A stretch of DNA of 14,186 nt from Nitrospirota bacterium (lineage in GTDB: Bacteria; Nitrospirota; JAOUDF01): contig JAOUDF010000048.1 in assembly GCA_029859385.1 (NCBI GenBank), forward strand, positions 1 to 14,186. Reading direction: 5' to 3'. The notes under the pieces are model-generated. The model was given only the letters and a program-made list of their open reading frames with translations. It made no database searches and was not told the DNA's origin. The position numbers and the translations under genes were made by a program. This document shows, one piece after another, positions 6,864-14,041 of the stretch. The stretch's first letter is position 1; every line of letters starts with the position of its first letter.

Positions 6864-9032
6864 ATGATACGTCTTGAAGAAATAGTTGATGAAATCCTCT
6901 CGTATAATTCCGATGCTGATGTGGACTACGTCCGAAAGGCCTACATCTTTTCGGCCAAGGTGCACCTTGGCCAGAAGAGGCAATCCGGGGAACCCTACCT
7001 GAGCCACCCGATTGAGGTGGCCATGATCCTGGCGCACATGCGCATGGACGTCGTTACCATTGCCGCGGGACTTCTTCACGATACCCTCGAAGATACCCCG
7101 ACCACTCCGGAAGAGCTTAACGAATTCTTCGGCCCCGACCTGACCTATCTGGTGCAGGCGCTTACCAAGATAAGCAAGATCCAGTTCAAGACCAAGGAGG
7201 CTCAACAGGCCGAGAACTTCCGCAAGATGATCATTGCCATGGGAAGGGATATCCGGGTCATCGTCATAAAGCTGGCCGACCGTCTGCACAACATGCGCAC
7301 CCTCGAGCACCTGCGTCCGGCGAAACAGGAGGCGATCTCCCAGGAGACTCAGGACATCTATGCGCCGCTGGCCAACCGGCTGGGGATCGGCTGGATGAAG
7401 AGCGAACTGGAAGACCTCTGCTTCAAGTATCTCAAGCCGGACAAGTATCGTGAGATTGAGCAGCAGGTGGCAAAGCGGCGGGAAGAGCTGGAAGAGTATA
7501 TCCGCGACCTGAAGAAAATTGTAGAGAGGAGCTTGAAGGAGCAGGGGTATACCGCCGACGTAAAAGGAAGGCCGAAGCACTTCTACAGTATCTATCTCAA
7601 GATGGACAGGCAGAAGGTTACCTTCGATGAGGTCTATGACCTGCTTGCGCTGCGCATCATCCTTCCCGACAACGACAAGACGGCATGTTACGGGGTGCTG
7701 GGACTTATCCATTCTCTCTGGCCGCCCGTCGCAGGCAGGTTCAAGGACTATATCAGCGTCCCCAAGTCAAACCTTTATCAGTCGCTCCACACGACGGTAC
7801 TTGGCCCCAAGGGGGAACGGGTCGAATTTCAGATCCGTACCGAAGAGATGGACAAGGTTGCCGAGGAAGGTATCGCCGCCCACTGGAAATACAAGGAAAA
7901 GTCCTCCATTGGTGAGAAGGATGACCAGCGTTTTGCCTGGTTGCGCCAGCTTATGGAATCGCAGCAGGACATCAAGGATGACAGGGAATTCCTCGATACG
8001 CTGAGGCTCGACCTCTTTTCCGACGTCGTCTATGTCTTTACCCCGAGAGGCGATGTGCGGGAGTTTCCCCGGGGGTCTACCCCCATCGATTTCGCCTACT
8101 CGATTCACTCCGACATCGGCGACCAGTGTGTCGGCGCCAGGGTAAACGGAAAAATCGTACCCCTGCGACAGGAACTTGAAACCGGCGACGTAGTGGAGAT
8201 CCAGACCCAGACGGGGCACAATCCAAGCAGGGACTGGCTCAAACACGTCAAGACCGCCAAGGCAAAGACACGGATCAAGCACTGGCTCAAGATTGAAGAG
8301 CACCGCCAGAGCGTTGAGCTGGGCCAGGAATTGCTGGAAAAAGAGCTGCGGCGCCATAATCTACCCACCAGCAAACTGACGAAACCGGAAGAGCTCGGGC
8401 GCATACTCCCCGAGTTCAACTGCCCGTCGGACGAGCAGCTGTTCGCTGAAATAGGTTCAGGAAAGGTGTCTTCCCTTGCTGTCGTCCGAGCCCTTGCCCC
8501 TGAGACGGTAAAGGCCGAGGAGAAGAGCGAAAAGAGCTTCTTCAGCAAACTGATCAAGAAGACGGCAAAAACTCCCGAAAAGGGAGTAAAGATCAGCGGC
8601 ATCGACAACGTCATGATCCATTACTCGAAATGCTGCAGCCCTATTCCCGGTGATGAGATTATCGGCTTTATCACCCGTGGAAGAGGGATTACAATTCACG
8701 CAGCTGACTGTCCGAACGTCACCGGTGTCGCCTTCGACAGGGAGCGGATGGTAAAGGTCGACTGGGAACAGGCCGAACAGGCAAAGATAAAGGCATATAC
8801 CGCCAGGATCACCGTCTTTACCGTCGACAAGCCGGGGATCCTGGCGAAGATTACTTCCGCCATTACGGAGAGTGAGGCTAATATCAACCAGGCCCAGGTA
8901 AGCGCCCTGGAGGGCAAGAAAGCAGTGTGCAATTTCTCCGTTGAAATAGACAACCGTGAACACCTCGGGCGACTTATGAAGAGAATCGACCAGCTGGACG
9001 GCGTACTGGAAGTAAAGAGAGTGATGTCGTAA
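6864..9032 (+). CDS. rel: Bifunctional (p)ppGpp synthetase/hydrolase, Rel/SpoT family
   Basis: Makes (p)ppGpp from ATP and GTP or GDP and also hydrolyses it, setting the stringent response. It has 722 residues with the full long-RSH domain order. The HD hydrolase domain has the metal/catalytic set R39, H48, H72-D73, E76-D77 and D139 (SGEPYLSHP, LLHDTLEDT, ADRLHNMRTL). The synthetase domain has RPKHFYSIYLKM (from 236), YQSLHT with Tyr305, and VEFQIRTEEMD. RFKD at 292-295 is the RXKD signature of bifunctional enzymes, as opposed to EXDD in monofunctional RelA. Then come a TGS domain (about 389-449), the conserved Cys/His region with SKCCSPIPGDEI, and a C-terminal ACT domain (about 644-722). Both activities should therefore be present. 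It is the last housekeeping gene before the polysaccharide genes; no terminator follows. Confidence 0.96.
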   Translation: MIRLEEIVDEILSYNSDADVDYVRKAYIFSAKVHLGQKRQSGEPYLSHPIEVAMILAHMRMDVVTIAAGLLHDTLEDTPTTPEELNEFFGPDLTYLVQALTKISKIQFKTKEAQQAENFRKMIIAMGRDIRVIVIKLADRLHNMRTLEHLRPAKQEAISQETQDIYAPLANRLGIGWMKSELEDLCFKYLKPDKYREIEQQVAKRREELEEYIRDLKKIVERSLKEQGYTADVKGRPKHFYSIYLKMDRQKVTFDEVYDLLALRIILPDNDKTACYGVLGLIHSLWPPVAGRFKDYISVPKSNLYQSLHTTVLGPKGERVEFQIRTEEMDKVAEEGIAAHWKYKEKSSIGEKDDQRFAWLRQLMESQQDIKDDREFLDTLRLDLFSDVVYVFTPRGDVREFPRGSTPIDFAYSIHSDIGDQCVGARVNGKIVPLRQELETGDVVEIQTQTGHNPSRDWLKHVKTAKAKTRIKHWLKIEEHRQSVELGQELLEKELRRHNLPTSKLTKPEELGRILPEFNCPSDEQLFAEIGSGKVSSLAVVRALAPETVKAEEKSEKSFFSKLIKKTAKTPEKGVKISGIDNVMIHYSKCCSPIPGDEIIGFITRGRGITIHAADCPNVTGVAFDRERMVKVDWEQAEQAKIKAYTARITVFTVDKPGILAKITSAITESEANINQAQVSALEGKKAVCNFSVEIDNREHLGRLMKRIDQLDGVLEVKRVMS

Positions 9033-9048
9033 CGCTAACAATTTTAAA

Positions 9049-9084
9049 TCGTCACGGCGCCGCCTATCAAGTTTATCTTGACGA
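9049..9084. repeat. Nested, mutually exclusive inverted repeats at the rel/flippase junction
   Basis: TCGTCA (9049-9054) is complementary to TGACGA (9079-9084). TCAAG (9067-9071) is complementary to CTTGA (9077-9081). The two share 9079-9081, so only one could form at a time in RNA. They occupy the 70-base gap between rel and the flippase. The arms are short and no T-run or clear promoter accompanies them. Confidence 0.25.
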
Positions 9085-9102
9085 AGGCAGAACAGGGCTA
9101 CG

Positions 9103-10455
9103 TTGAGACTCTTTCGTTCCTGGCATACCCAAGTAGAGGTTTGGAAACAATCATCCGTTAATCGGAAAATACTTTCCAGCACTCTGACTATCGCTGGAGC
9201 AACTCTGCTTGTCAAATTTGCATCAATAGTCAAAGAAATGCTCATTGCCGACAGGTTCGGAACCGGTGATGATCTTGATGCATTTTTGATTGCTTTCCTG
9301 TTGCCGCAGTTTTTGGTAAACGTAATAGCAGGCTCTTTTGCCGCGACCATAGTGCCATCATTGATAATCAGTACCGAGAAGGACGGCTTGATTGCGACAC
9401 GCCGACTCATGCGTGAATGCCTGTTACTGGTATTTCTTTTGCTCTCAGGCAGTGCAATATTTCTGGCTTTGGCTATGCCTCTCCTATTGCCGCTGCTTTC
9501 ATCAGGCTTTTCAGTTCAAAAATACGCTTTATCAGGCCAATTGTACATGCTGCTACTGCCTGTAATTATAGTGAACGGCATGGCGGTCTTTTACGGTGCG
9601 GTACTTAATTCTCAGAATAAATTCTGGCTTCCGTCAGTACTACCGGCAATAACACCATTTGCAATCATTCTTGTCTTGCTGCAGTTTGTAACCAATATAT
9701 ACGGTGTGGCTTGGGGAATGCTCGCCGGTTGCGTCATTGAACTGATGTTTATAATTCTGGTTCTACATCGTTCTGGCTGGCCCGTTCTGCCTCGATGGCA
9801 TGGGATGCTGCCCTCCACTCAACTGGCGATCCGTCAATATACCCCTATGATAGCTGGAACATTTATGGTGAGTGGTGCTACTATCATCAATCAGGCTATG
9901 GCTGCCACTCTGGAGCCCGGAAGTGTGTCTGCGCTTAATTACGGGAACAAAGTCTTTGCATTGGTATCAGGACTTGGGGCTGGAGCTCTTGGGACGGCCG
10001 TTCTCCCATTCTTTTCTAAACAGGTGGCACAGGGTGATTGGGCCGGAGCCCGACATACTTTGGGCCGCTATACGCGCCTGTTGTTGTACATAACCATCCC
10101 GACAACCGTTTTTTGCATTATCTTTTCTGAGTGGATTATTCGAATTCTGTTTGAACATGGTTTATTTAATGCGCAGGATACACGGATGGTTGCGTTGGTC
10201 CAATCCGCATACTTTGTGCAGATACCGTTTTATCTGCTAGGCATACTTGGGGCGCGTATGCTTAATGCGATGCAGAGTAATCAGGTTCTTCTTAAAATAG
10301 CACTAGTGTCGCTTATTGCAAATGTCATGGGTAACTGGCTGCTCATGAAGATTATGGGAGTTGCCGGTATTGCATTGTCAACATCTATAGCATATCTGCT
10401 TTCCTGCGCCATGATATTCTATTCCCTTAGGCGTACGCTGGTGGCAAAGGGTTGA
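9103..10455 (+). CDS. MurJ/MviN-family (MOP superfamily) flippase, probably for polysaccharide repeat units
   Basis: Polytopic membrane protein of 450 residues with about a dozen hydrophobic helices, related to MurJ, which flips lipid-linked precursors across the inner membrane. Family features near the start are DRFGTGDDLDAFLIAFLLPQFL and SFAATIVPSLI. Compared with E. coli MurJ (about 510 residues, 14 helices) it is shorter. The essential arginines appear as Lys38, Lys44 and a Val/Asn pair (72-73), while the Asp of the DAF motif is kept (Asp59). This argues against lipid II and for a glycan lipid made by the neighbouring genes. TTG 9103 is the only plausible start: an in-frame stop lies at 9079-9081 and the next ATG falls inside the first helices. 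A weak AGGG precedes it. GC content drops sharply relative to rel. The next gene starts one base after its stop. Confidence 0.85.
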   Translation: MRLFRSWHTQVEVWKQSSVNRKILSSTLTIAGATLLVKFASIVKEMLIADRFGTGDDLDAFLIAFLLPQFLVNVIAGSFAATIVPSLIISTEKDGLIATRRLMRECLLLVFLLLSGSAIFLALAMPLLLPLLSSGFSVQKYALSGQLYMLLLPVIIVNGMAVFYGAVLNSQNKFWLPSVLPAITPFAIILVLLQFVTNIYGVAWGMLAGCVIELMFIILVLHRSGWPVLPRWHGMLPSTQLAIRQYTPMIAGTFMVSGATIINQAMAATLEPGSVSALNYGNKVFALVSGLGAGALGTAVLPFFSKQVAQGDWAGARHTLGRYTRLLLYITIPTTVFCIIFSEWIIRILFEHGLFNAQDTRMVALVQSAYFVQIPFYLLGILGARMLNAMQSNQVLLKIALVSLIANVMGNWLLMKIMGVAGIALSTSIAYLLSCAMIFYSLRRTLVAKG

Positions 10456-10456
10456 T

Positions 10457-11191
10457 GTGAATATAATAACGGCATTGAAATATGCATACAGGGCGTTTAT
10501 AAAGAACGACGATTATTCAAGATTCTACATTGCGCATCGTCTCTCTCTCTTGATATATCCCAAATCAATATCCAGCGAATATGGTCGGATTATCTTTGAT
10601 GAGCAGGAATTCAGGGACTATTATTTTTCTTTCGAAAATAGCGATAGCCGTTCCTTCGACAGAAAATATTTTCTGAAAGAAGCAATCAAGATCACTCTGG
10701 ACATTCCTGGTGATACAGCAGAGTGCGGTGTTTTCAAAGGGGCAAGTTCGTGGCTGATTTGCCAGGCTATTAAAGAAACGGGGAAAAATCATCACCTTTT
10801 TGACTCTTTCTCCGGTTTACCTGAGCCTGGGCTGGCCGACGGTGCATACTGGTCAAGCGGAGATCTTAGCACCGGTAGCCAGGAGGCCAGGAAAAACCTG
10901 GTTGATTTCCGGTTTGCTCATTTTTATGAAGGGTGGATTCCTGAAAAGTTTAGCGAAATTGAACATCTGACTTTCAGCTTTGTGCATATCGATGTTGATC
11001 TGTTTGAACCCACGCTGGCCTCGCTCAGATTTTTTTATCCGAGGCTGAGTCCCGGCGGCGTTATAATTTGCGACGATTATGGATTTAACAGTTGCCCCGG
11101 CGCTAAAAAAGCAATGGATGACTTCTTTTCTGACAAGGTGGAAAAGATAATTCTTGTCCCGACAGGTCAGGCAATGGTGATAAAAAAATGA
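10457..11191 (+). CDS. TylF/MycF-type SAM-dependent O-methyltransferase
   Basis: Class I methyltransferase of 244 residues related to macrocin O-methyltransferase TylF, a Mg-dependent family that methylates hydroxyl groups of sugars. Motifs in order are AECGVFKG (88-95, SAM binding), FDSFSGLPEP (115-124), HIDVDLFEPT (177-186) and GGVIICDDYGF (200-210). The acidic residues of the last two fit the metal and sugar-binding site of the family. It starts at GTG 10457, one base after the flippase stop, with AAAGGG (10446-10451) 5 bases upstream. The ATG at 10455 is out of frame. Its stop overlaps the next gene as ATGA, implying translational coupling. Several sampled lines fall to about one third GC, the lowest in the window, which suggests separate ancestry. 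The likely role is to O-methylate a sugar of the glycan; the exact substrate cannot be read from sequence. Confidence 0.82.
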   Translation: MNIITALKYAYRAFIKNDDYSRFYIAHRLSLLIYPKSISSEYGRIIFDEQEFRDYYFSFENSDSRSFDRKYFLKEAIKITLDIPGDTAECGVFKGASSWLICQAIKETGKNHHLFDSFSGLPEPGLADGAYWSSGDLSTGSQEARKNLVDFRFAHFYEGWIPEKFSEIEHLTFSFVHIDVDLFEPTLASLRFFYPRLSPGGVIICDDYGFNSCPGAKKAMDDFFSDKVEKIILVPTGQAMVIKK

Positions 11192-11865
11192 GCCAGGACA
11201 GGATTTGGAAGTATTTTCAGGGAGAAGGGGTCGAATCCTTTTCCGGATCGGAAGGCCGTATGCGATATTTGTCAAAAATGGTCAAGCCAGGAGAACGAGT
11301 GTTGAATATCGGCCTAGGCTCCGGTATTTTTGAAAAATTATGTCTAGAGTCCGGTATAGACATACATACGCTGGATCCGGACAGTGAAGCTATTCTCAGA
11401 ATTTCACAGGAGCTTGCTCGAACCGACAAAATGAAACCCGGTTACTCTCAGTCCATTCCGTGGCCGGAGATTTATTTCGATGTGGTAGTCATGTCTGAAG
11501 TTCTTGAACACCTTGACGATAAAACACTGGATACAAGCATTCGCGAGGCTTGGCGTGTCCTGAAAAACGGAGGGAGGTTTATCGGAACGGTTCCAGCGCA
11601 CGAAGATCTGCGTGAGCTGACAGTGGTTTGTCCTGATTGCGGCAGTACGTTTCATCGCTGGGGTCATCTTCAATCCTTTGATGCTGGCCGATTGAACAAC
11701 TTATTGTCGGAATCGTTCGCCTCTATACGGGTAAACGAACAATTGTTTGTAAGCTGGAATACGCTTAACTGGAAAGGGAAATTCCTCTCGGGGATAAAAT
11801 ATGCCCTGTACACGCTTGGAGTCCATGGTTCAGGAGAGAATCTATATTTTCAGGCAATTAAATAA
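11188..11865 (+). CDS. Class I SAM-dependent methyltransferase with a small Cys/His cluster
   Basis: 225 residues with a Methyltransf_11-like fold. The SAM-binding motif is VLNIGLGSGIF (38-48), the acidic loop is LDPD (62-65), MSEVLEHL is at 102-109, and RVLKNGGRFIGTVP follows. After the core comes CPDCGSTFHRWGH (148-160), whose two Cys and two His could hold a zinc ion or shape the substrate pocket. The C-terminal strand reads GENLYFQAIK. The ATG overlaps the previous stop by four bases (ATGA), so it is made together with the TylF-like protein. The neighbours suggest a sugar or lipid-linked glycan as substrate. It differs in sequence from the other two methyltransferases here, so this is not a recent duplication. 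The family call is good; the reaction is unknown. Confidence 0.8.
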   Translation: MSQDRIWKYFQGEGVESFSGSEGRMRYLSKMVKPGERVLNIGLGSGIFEKLCLESGIDIHTLDPDSEAILRISQELARTDKMKPGYSQSIPWPEIYFDVVVMSEVLEHLDDKTLDTSIREAWRVLKNGGRFIGTVPAHEDLRELTVVCPDCGSTFHRWGHLQSFDAGRLNNLLSESFASIRVNEQLFVSWNTLNWKGKFLSGIKYALYTLGVHGSGENLYFQAIK

Positions 11866-11877
11866 TAGGGGGGGCTC

Positions 11878-11900
11878 CCGGCAGATGAATAGCTTGCCGG
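11878..11900 (+). repeat. Inverted repeat with an ATG in its loop, between the second methyltransferase and the glycosyltransferase
   Basis: CCGGCA (11878-11883) and TGCCGG (11895-11900) form a 6-bp stem with an 11-base loop. It follows a run of seven G (11868-11874). There is no T-run, so it is not a typical terminator. The loop contains ATG 11885, the first start of the small ORF described at that position; a hairpin here could limit its translation. Confidence 0.3.
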
Positions 11901-12028
11901 AAGACCTTTCGCCTATGCACGGAAGAACCCCGGCACGAACCCTGTGCATCTCTCTATGCATCTCCTTATGTATCCACGGCACAGTGTTGCCTGACTCTCT
12001 TCTCTACACGGTGCTGAAACAGACATGA
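11885..12028 (+). CDS. Possible small ORF (47 residues) with LCIS repeats, stop overlapping the glycosyltransferase start
   Basis: No known family is recognised. The frame runs from ATG 11885 to TGA 12026-12028, overlapping the next gene's ATG as ATGA. Its centre reads LCISLCISLCIH, encoded by three 12-bp repeats. Among these repeats four of the six base changes are synonymous in this frame (CTG/CTA/TTA for Leu, TGC/TGT for Cys, TCT/TCC for Ser), and only the last codon differs (Ser to His). That is a weak sign that the protein frame matters. Against it: no clear Shine-Dalgarno before ATG 11885 or the alternative ATG 11915, and a length easily reached by chance. If real, it could be a leader whose translation delivers ribosomes to the glycosyltransferase, which itself has a weak ribosome site. 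Confidence 0.25.
   Translation: MNSLPEDLSPMHGRTPARTLCISLCISLCIHGTVLPDSLLYTVLKQT
11942..11977. repeat. Three imperfect 12-bp tandem repeats
   Basis: CTGTGCATCTCT, CTATGCATCTCC and TTATGTATCCAC sit head to tail without spacers. Units 1 and 2 differ at 2 positions; units 2 and 3 differ at 4. The unit length is a multiple of three, keeping any frame through it open. It lies in the 159-base gap 11866-12024, which otherwise holds only the hairpin and the possible small ORF. Confidence 0.7.
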
Positions 12029-13188
12029 ATATCTTGATGGCACTACCTCACTTCTATCCTCATGCCGGCGGGGCAGAGTACCAGGCGCTGCGTTTGGGGC
12101 GTGAATTTGTGAGACAGGGACACAAGGTGACGGTAATTACCCGAACCATTAGAGGGCTTCCTAGTCGCGATGCCATCGATGGTGTCATTGTATTCAGGGG
12201 AATTCAGGCAGTTGAGAGACCAGGCCTTTTCACCATCACTTACATTTTTAGCCTCCTGGCGTTTCTTCTGAGGTACCGGCGCAATTTCGATCTCATACTA
12301 ACTCCACTGCTGGCGCAGGATACCGTGTCTGCCGTCCTGGCAAGACGAATTACCGGCATCCCGGTAGTGGCGAGGCTAGCCTGTGGAGGAGAGTATAGCG
12401 ATCTAAGGCGCTTGCGAGGGATGATTTTCGGCAAACGGATTCTCTCTACAGCTCTGAATAGTGACGGTTTCATTGCGATCAGCGATCAGATTCATCATGA
12501 ACTACTGGATGCCGGGATTGAAAAAGACAGGATTGTTTCCATTCCCAACGGAGTGGACACAGCGCTCTATGTCCCTTGTAATGATCGAAGGCGACAGCGA
12601 GAACGCCTTGGTCTTGATCCTAACCGGCGAACAGTTGTTTTCATGGGCAGGCTCGAACTGCAGAAGGGCGCTGAGTATCTGCTGAAGGCATGGCCTGAGG
12701 TTCAGGCAACTGTACCCGATGCGATGTTATTGATGATCGGCGAAGGACACCGGCGCGCTTCGCTGGAAAAGATGGCAACAGAATTGGGCATCGCAAAGGA
12801 TGTACGCTTTCTTGGGGTAGTGTCGCCGTCAAACGTTTACTTACAGGCTGCTGATCTTTTTGTACTCCCCTCACTGGCGGAAGGGATGTCAAATGCCCTG
12901 CTTGAGGCTATGGCCACAGGCCTGCCGTGCGTAGCTGTGCGAAACGGAAGTAATGAAGGAATCATCAGTGATGGAGTGAATGGTTTACTGGTTTCTCCTA
13001 GAAATGAAGCTGTATTGGCAAAGGCACTCATTACCATCATGACTGACTCAGCCCTTTCCGGCCGCCTTGGCCGTGAAGCACGGACCTTTGCTGCATCACG
13101 TTACAATCTCACGGCTATCGCGAAAGAGCATTTGTTGTTTTATGCAAAGTTACTATCAGGAACATGGGCGGCAAACAAAGAAGGTTGA
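12025..13188 (+). CDS. Glycosyltransferase family 4 (GT-B fold)
   Basis: Retaining glycosyltransferase of 387 residues that moves a sugar from a nucleotide-sugar donor to a growing glycan on the cytoplasmic side of the membrane. The N-terminal domain has PHFYPHAGGAEYQALRLGREF (about 8-28), the glycine-rich acceptor loop of GT4 enzymes, and a hydrophobic stretch at 69-82. The second domain has IPNGVD (173-178), FMGRLELQKG (206-215), LFVLPSLAEGMSNALLEAMA and then GLPCVAV. The EX7E pair is Glu286 and Glu294. No strong ribosome site precedes ATG 12025, which overlaps the stop of a possible small ORF. The next gene begins 7 bases after its stop. It probably acts in assembling the same polysaccharide as the flippase; donor and linkage cannot be inferred. 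Confidence 0.92.
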   Translation: MNILMALPHFYPHAGGAEYQALRLGREFVRQGHKVTVITRTIRGLPSRDAIDGVIVFRGIQAVERPGLFTITYIFSLLAFLLRYRRNFDLILTPLLAQDTVSAVLARRITGIPVVARLACGGEYSDLRRLRGMIFGKRILSTALNSDGFIAISDQIHHELLDAGIEKDRIVSIPNGVDTALYVPCNDRRRQRERLGLDPNRRTVVFMGRLELQKGAEYLLKAWPEVQATVPDAMLLMIGEGHRRASLEKMATELGIAKDVRFLGVVSPSNVYLQAADLFVLPSLAEGMSNALLEAMATGLPCVAVRNGSNEGIISDGVNGLLVSPRNEAVLAKALITIMTDSALSGRLGREARTFAASRYNLTAIAKEHLLFYAKLLSGTWAANKEG

Positions 13189-13195
13189 TTTAGGA

Positions 13196-14041
13196 ATGAC
13201 TTTATACGCTCAAAAAAAAACAGACGAACAACGCTTCTCTTTCGGGATAAACTGGCAACGATTTCTTTCTTGTCTTGATGACAAGCGTATCGCAAATGCC
13301 GAGCAGTCGCTCAAACAGATGCTGGAAATAACGGATCTCAATGGCAGAACCTTTATTGATGTCGGATCGGGCAGTGGCCTTTTTTCCCTTGCGGCAAAAC
13401 GGCTCGGGGCAAGGGTATACTCCTTCGATTACGACCCGGAGTCGGTGGCATGTACCGCGGAGCTTAAGAATCGATATTTTCCGGGAGACACGCAGTGGGA
13501 GATACAACAGGGTTCCGCCCTCGACCGGGATTATCTGCAATCTCTCGGCTGTTTTGACTTCGTCTATTCCTGGGGGGTTCTCCATCATACCGGTTCCATG
13601 TGGCAGGCCCTTGAGAACGTTGTCCCGCTGGTTGCCCCACAGGGGAAACTGTTCATAGCCATATATAATGACCAGGGGAGAAGCAGCAGGCGCTGGCTGG
13701 AAGTAAAACGGGCCTACAACAGATTACCGGATTCCCTGAAATTCCTTGTTCTCTGGCCGGCCTTCGCGCGCATATGGGCCCCCCCTTTTCTCAAGGACAT
13801 GTTGCGGGGCAAGCCGGGAGAAACATGGAGATGCTACGCGAAGACTTCACGGGGTATGTCGCCATGGCGGGATGTAGTCGACTGGGTTGGGGGTTACCCG
13901 TTCGAAGTAGCGACACCCGAGGAGATAGTTGACTTCTATCAAAAACATGGTTTCGTTTTGAAGAAACTCACCACCTGTAAGGGATATGGATGTAATGAGT
14001 TTGTATTCATTCAAGAGGAAGCGAGATCATGTGCGGCATAG
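13196..14041 (+). CDS. Class I SAM-dependent methyltransferase of a polysaccharide-locus family
   Basis: 281 residues. The SAM-binding motif is FIDVGSGSGLF (53-63), the acidic loop is FDYDP (77-81), and the substrate-side segment is YSWGVLHHTGSMWQALENV (124-142). After the core comes an extra C-terminal region with RGMSPWRDVVDWVGGYPFE (219-237) and TTCKGYGCNEFVF (259-271), a pattern I associate with methyltransferases found beside glycosyltransferases. ATG 13196 is chosen over in-frame ATGs at 13067 and 13142, which would overlap the glycosyltransferase by 122 or 47 bases. AAAGAAGG (13177-13184) lies 11 bases before ATG 13196. It overlaps the following asparagine synthase gene by 13 bases. 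GC returns to higher values in its middle and 3' half. It may modify a sugar of the glycan; the substrate is unknown. Confidence 0.85.
   Translation: MTLYAQKKTDEQRFSFGINWQRFLSCLDDKRIANAEQSLKQMLEITDLNGRTFIDVGSGSGLFSLAAKRLGARVYSFDYDPESVACTAELKNRYFPGDTQWEIQQGSALDRDYLQSLGCFDFVYSWGVLHHTGSMWQALENVVPLVAPQGKLFIAIYNDQGRSSRRWLEVKRAYNRLPDSLKFLVLWPAFARIWAPPFLKDMLRGKPGETWRCYAKTSRGMSPWRDVVDWVGGYPFEVATPEEIVDFYQKHGFVLKKLTTCKGYGCNEFVFIQEEARSCAA

Noticed and set aside
6609..7712. Open frame of 367 codons on the minus strand opposite recJ/rel
   Set aside because: Shadow of the rel and recJ coding frames; no domain recognised. The same applies to the minus-strand frames at 8457-9410 and 3414-4052.
11836..11853. 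ENLYFQ near the C-terminus of the second methyltransferase, identical to a TEV protease recognition core
   Set aside because: It sits on the natural C-terminal strand, where methyltransferases often have NLYF-like residues. No tag, linker or vector sequence surrounds it, so it is coincidence.
11942..11977. CRISPR-like or phase-variation repeat array
   Set aside because: Only three imperfect units with no spacers. The unit is a multiple of three, so copy-number change would not switch a frame.
13067..13195. Longer N-terminus for the third methyltransferase
   Set aside because: It would overlap the glycosyltransferase by up to 122 bases and add residues with no family resemblance. ATG 13196 has a ribosome site and a normal family start.
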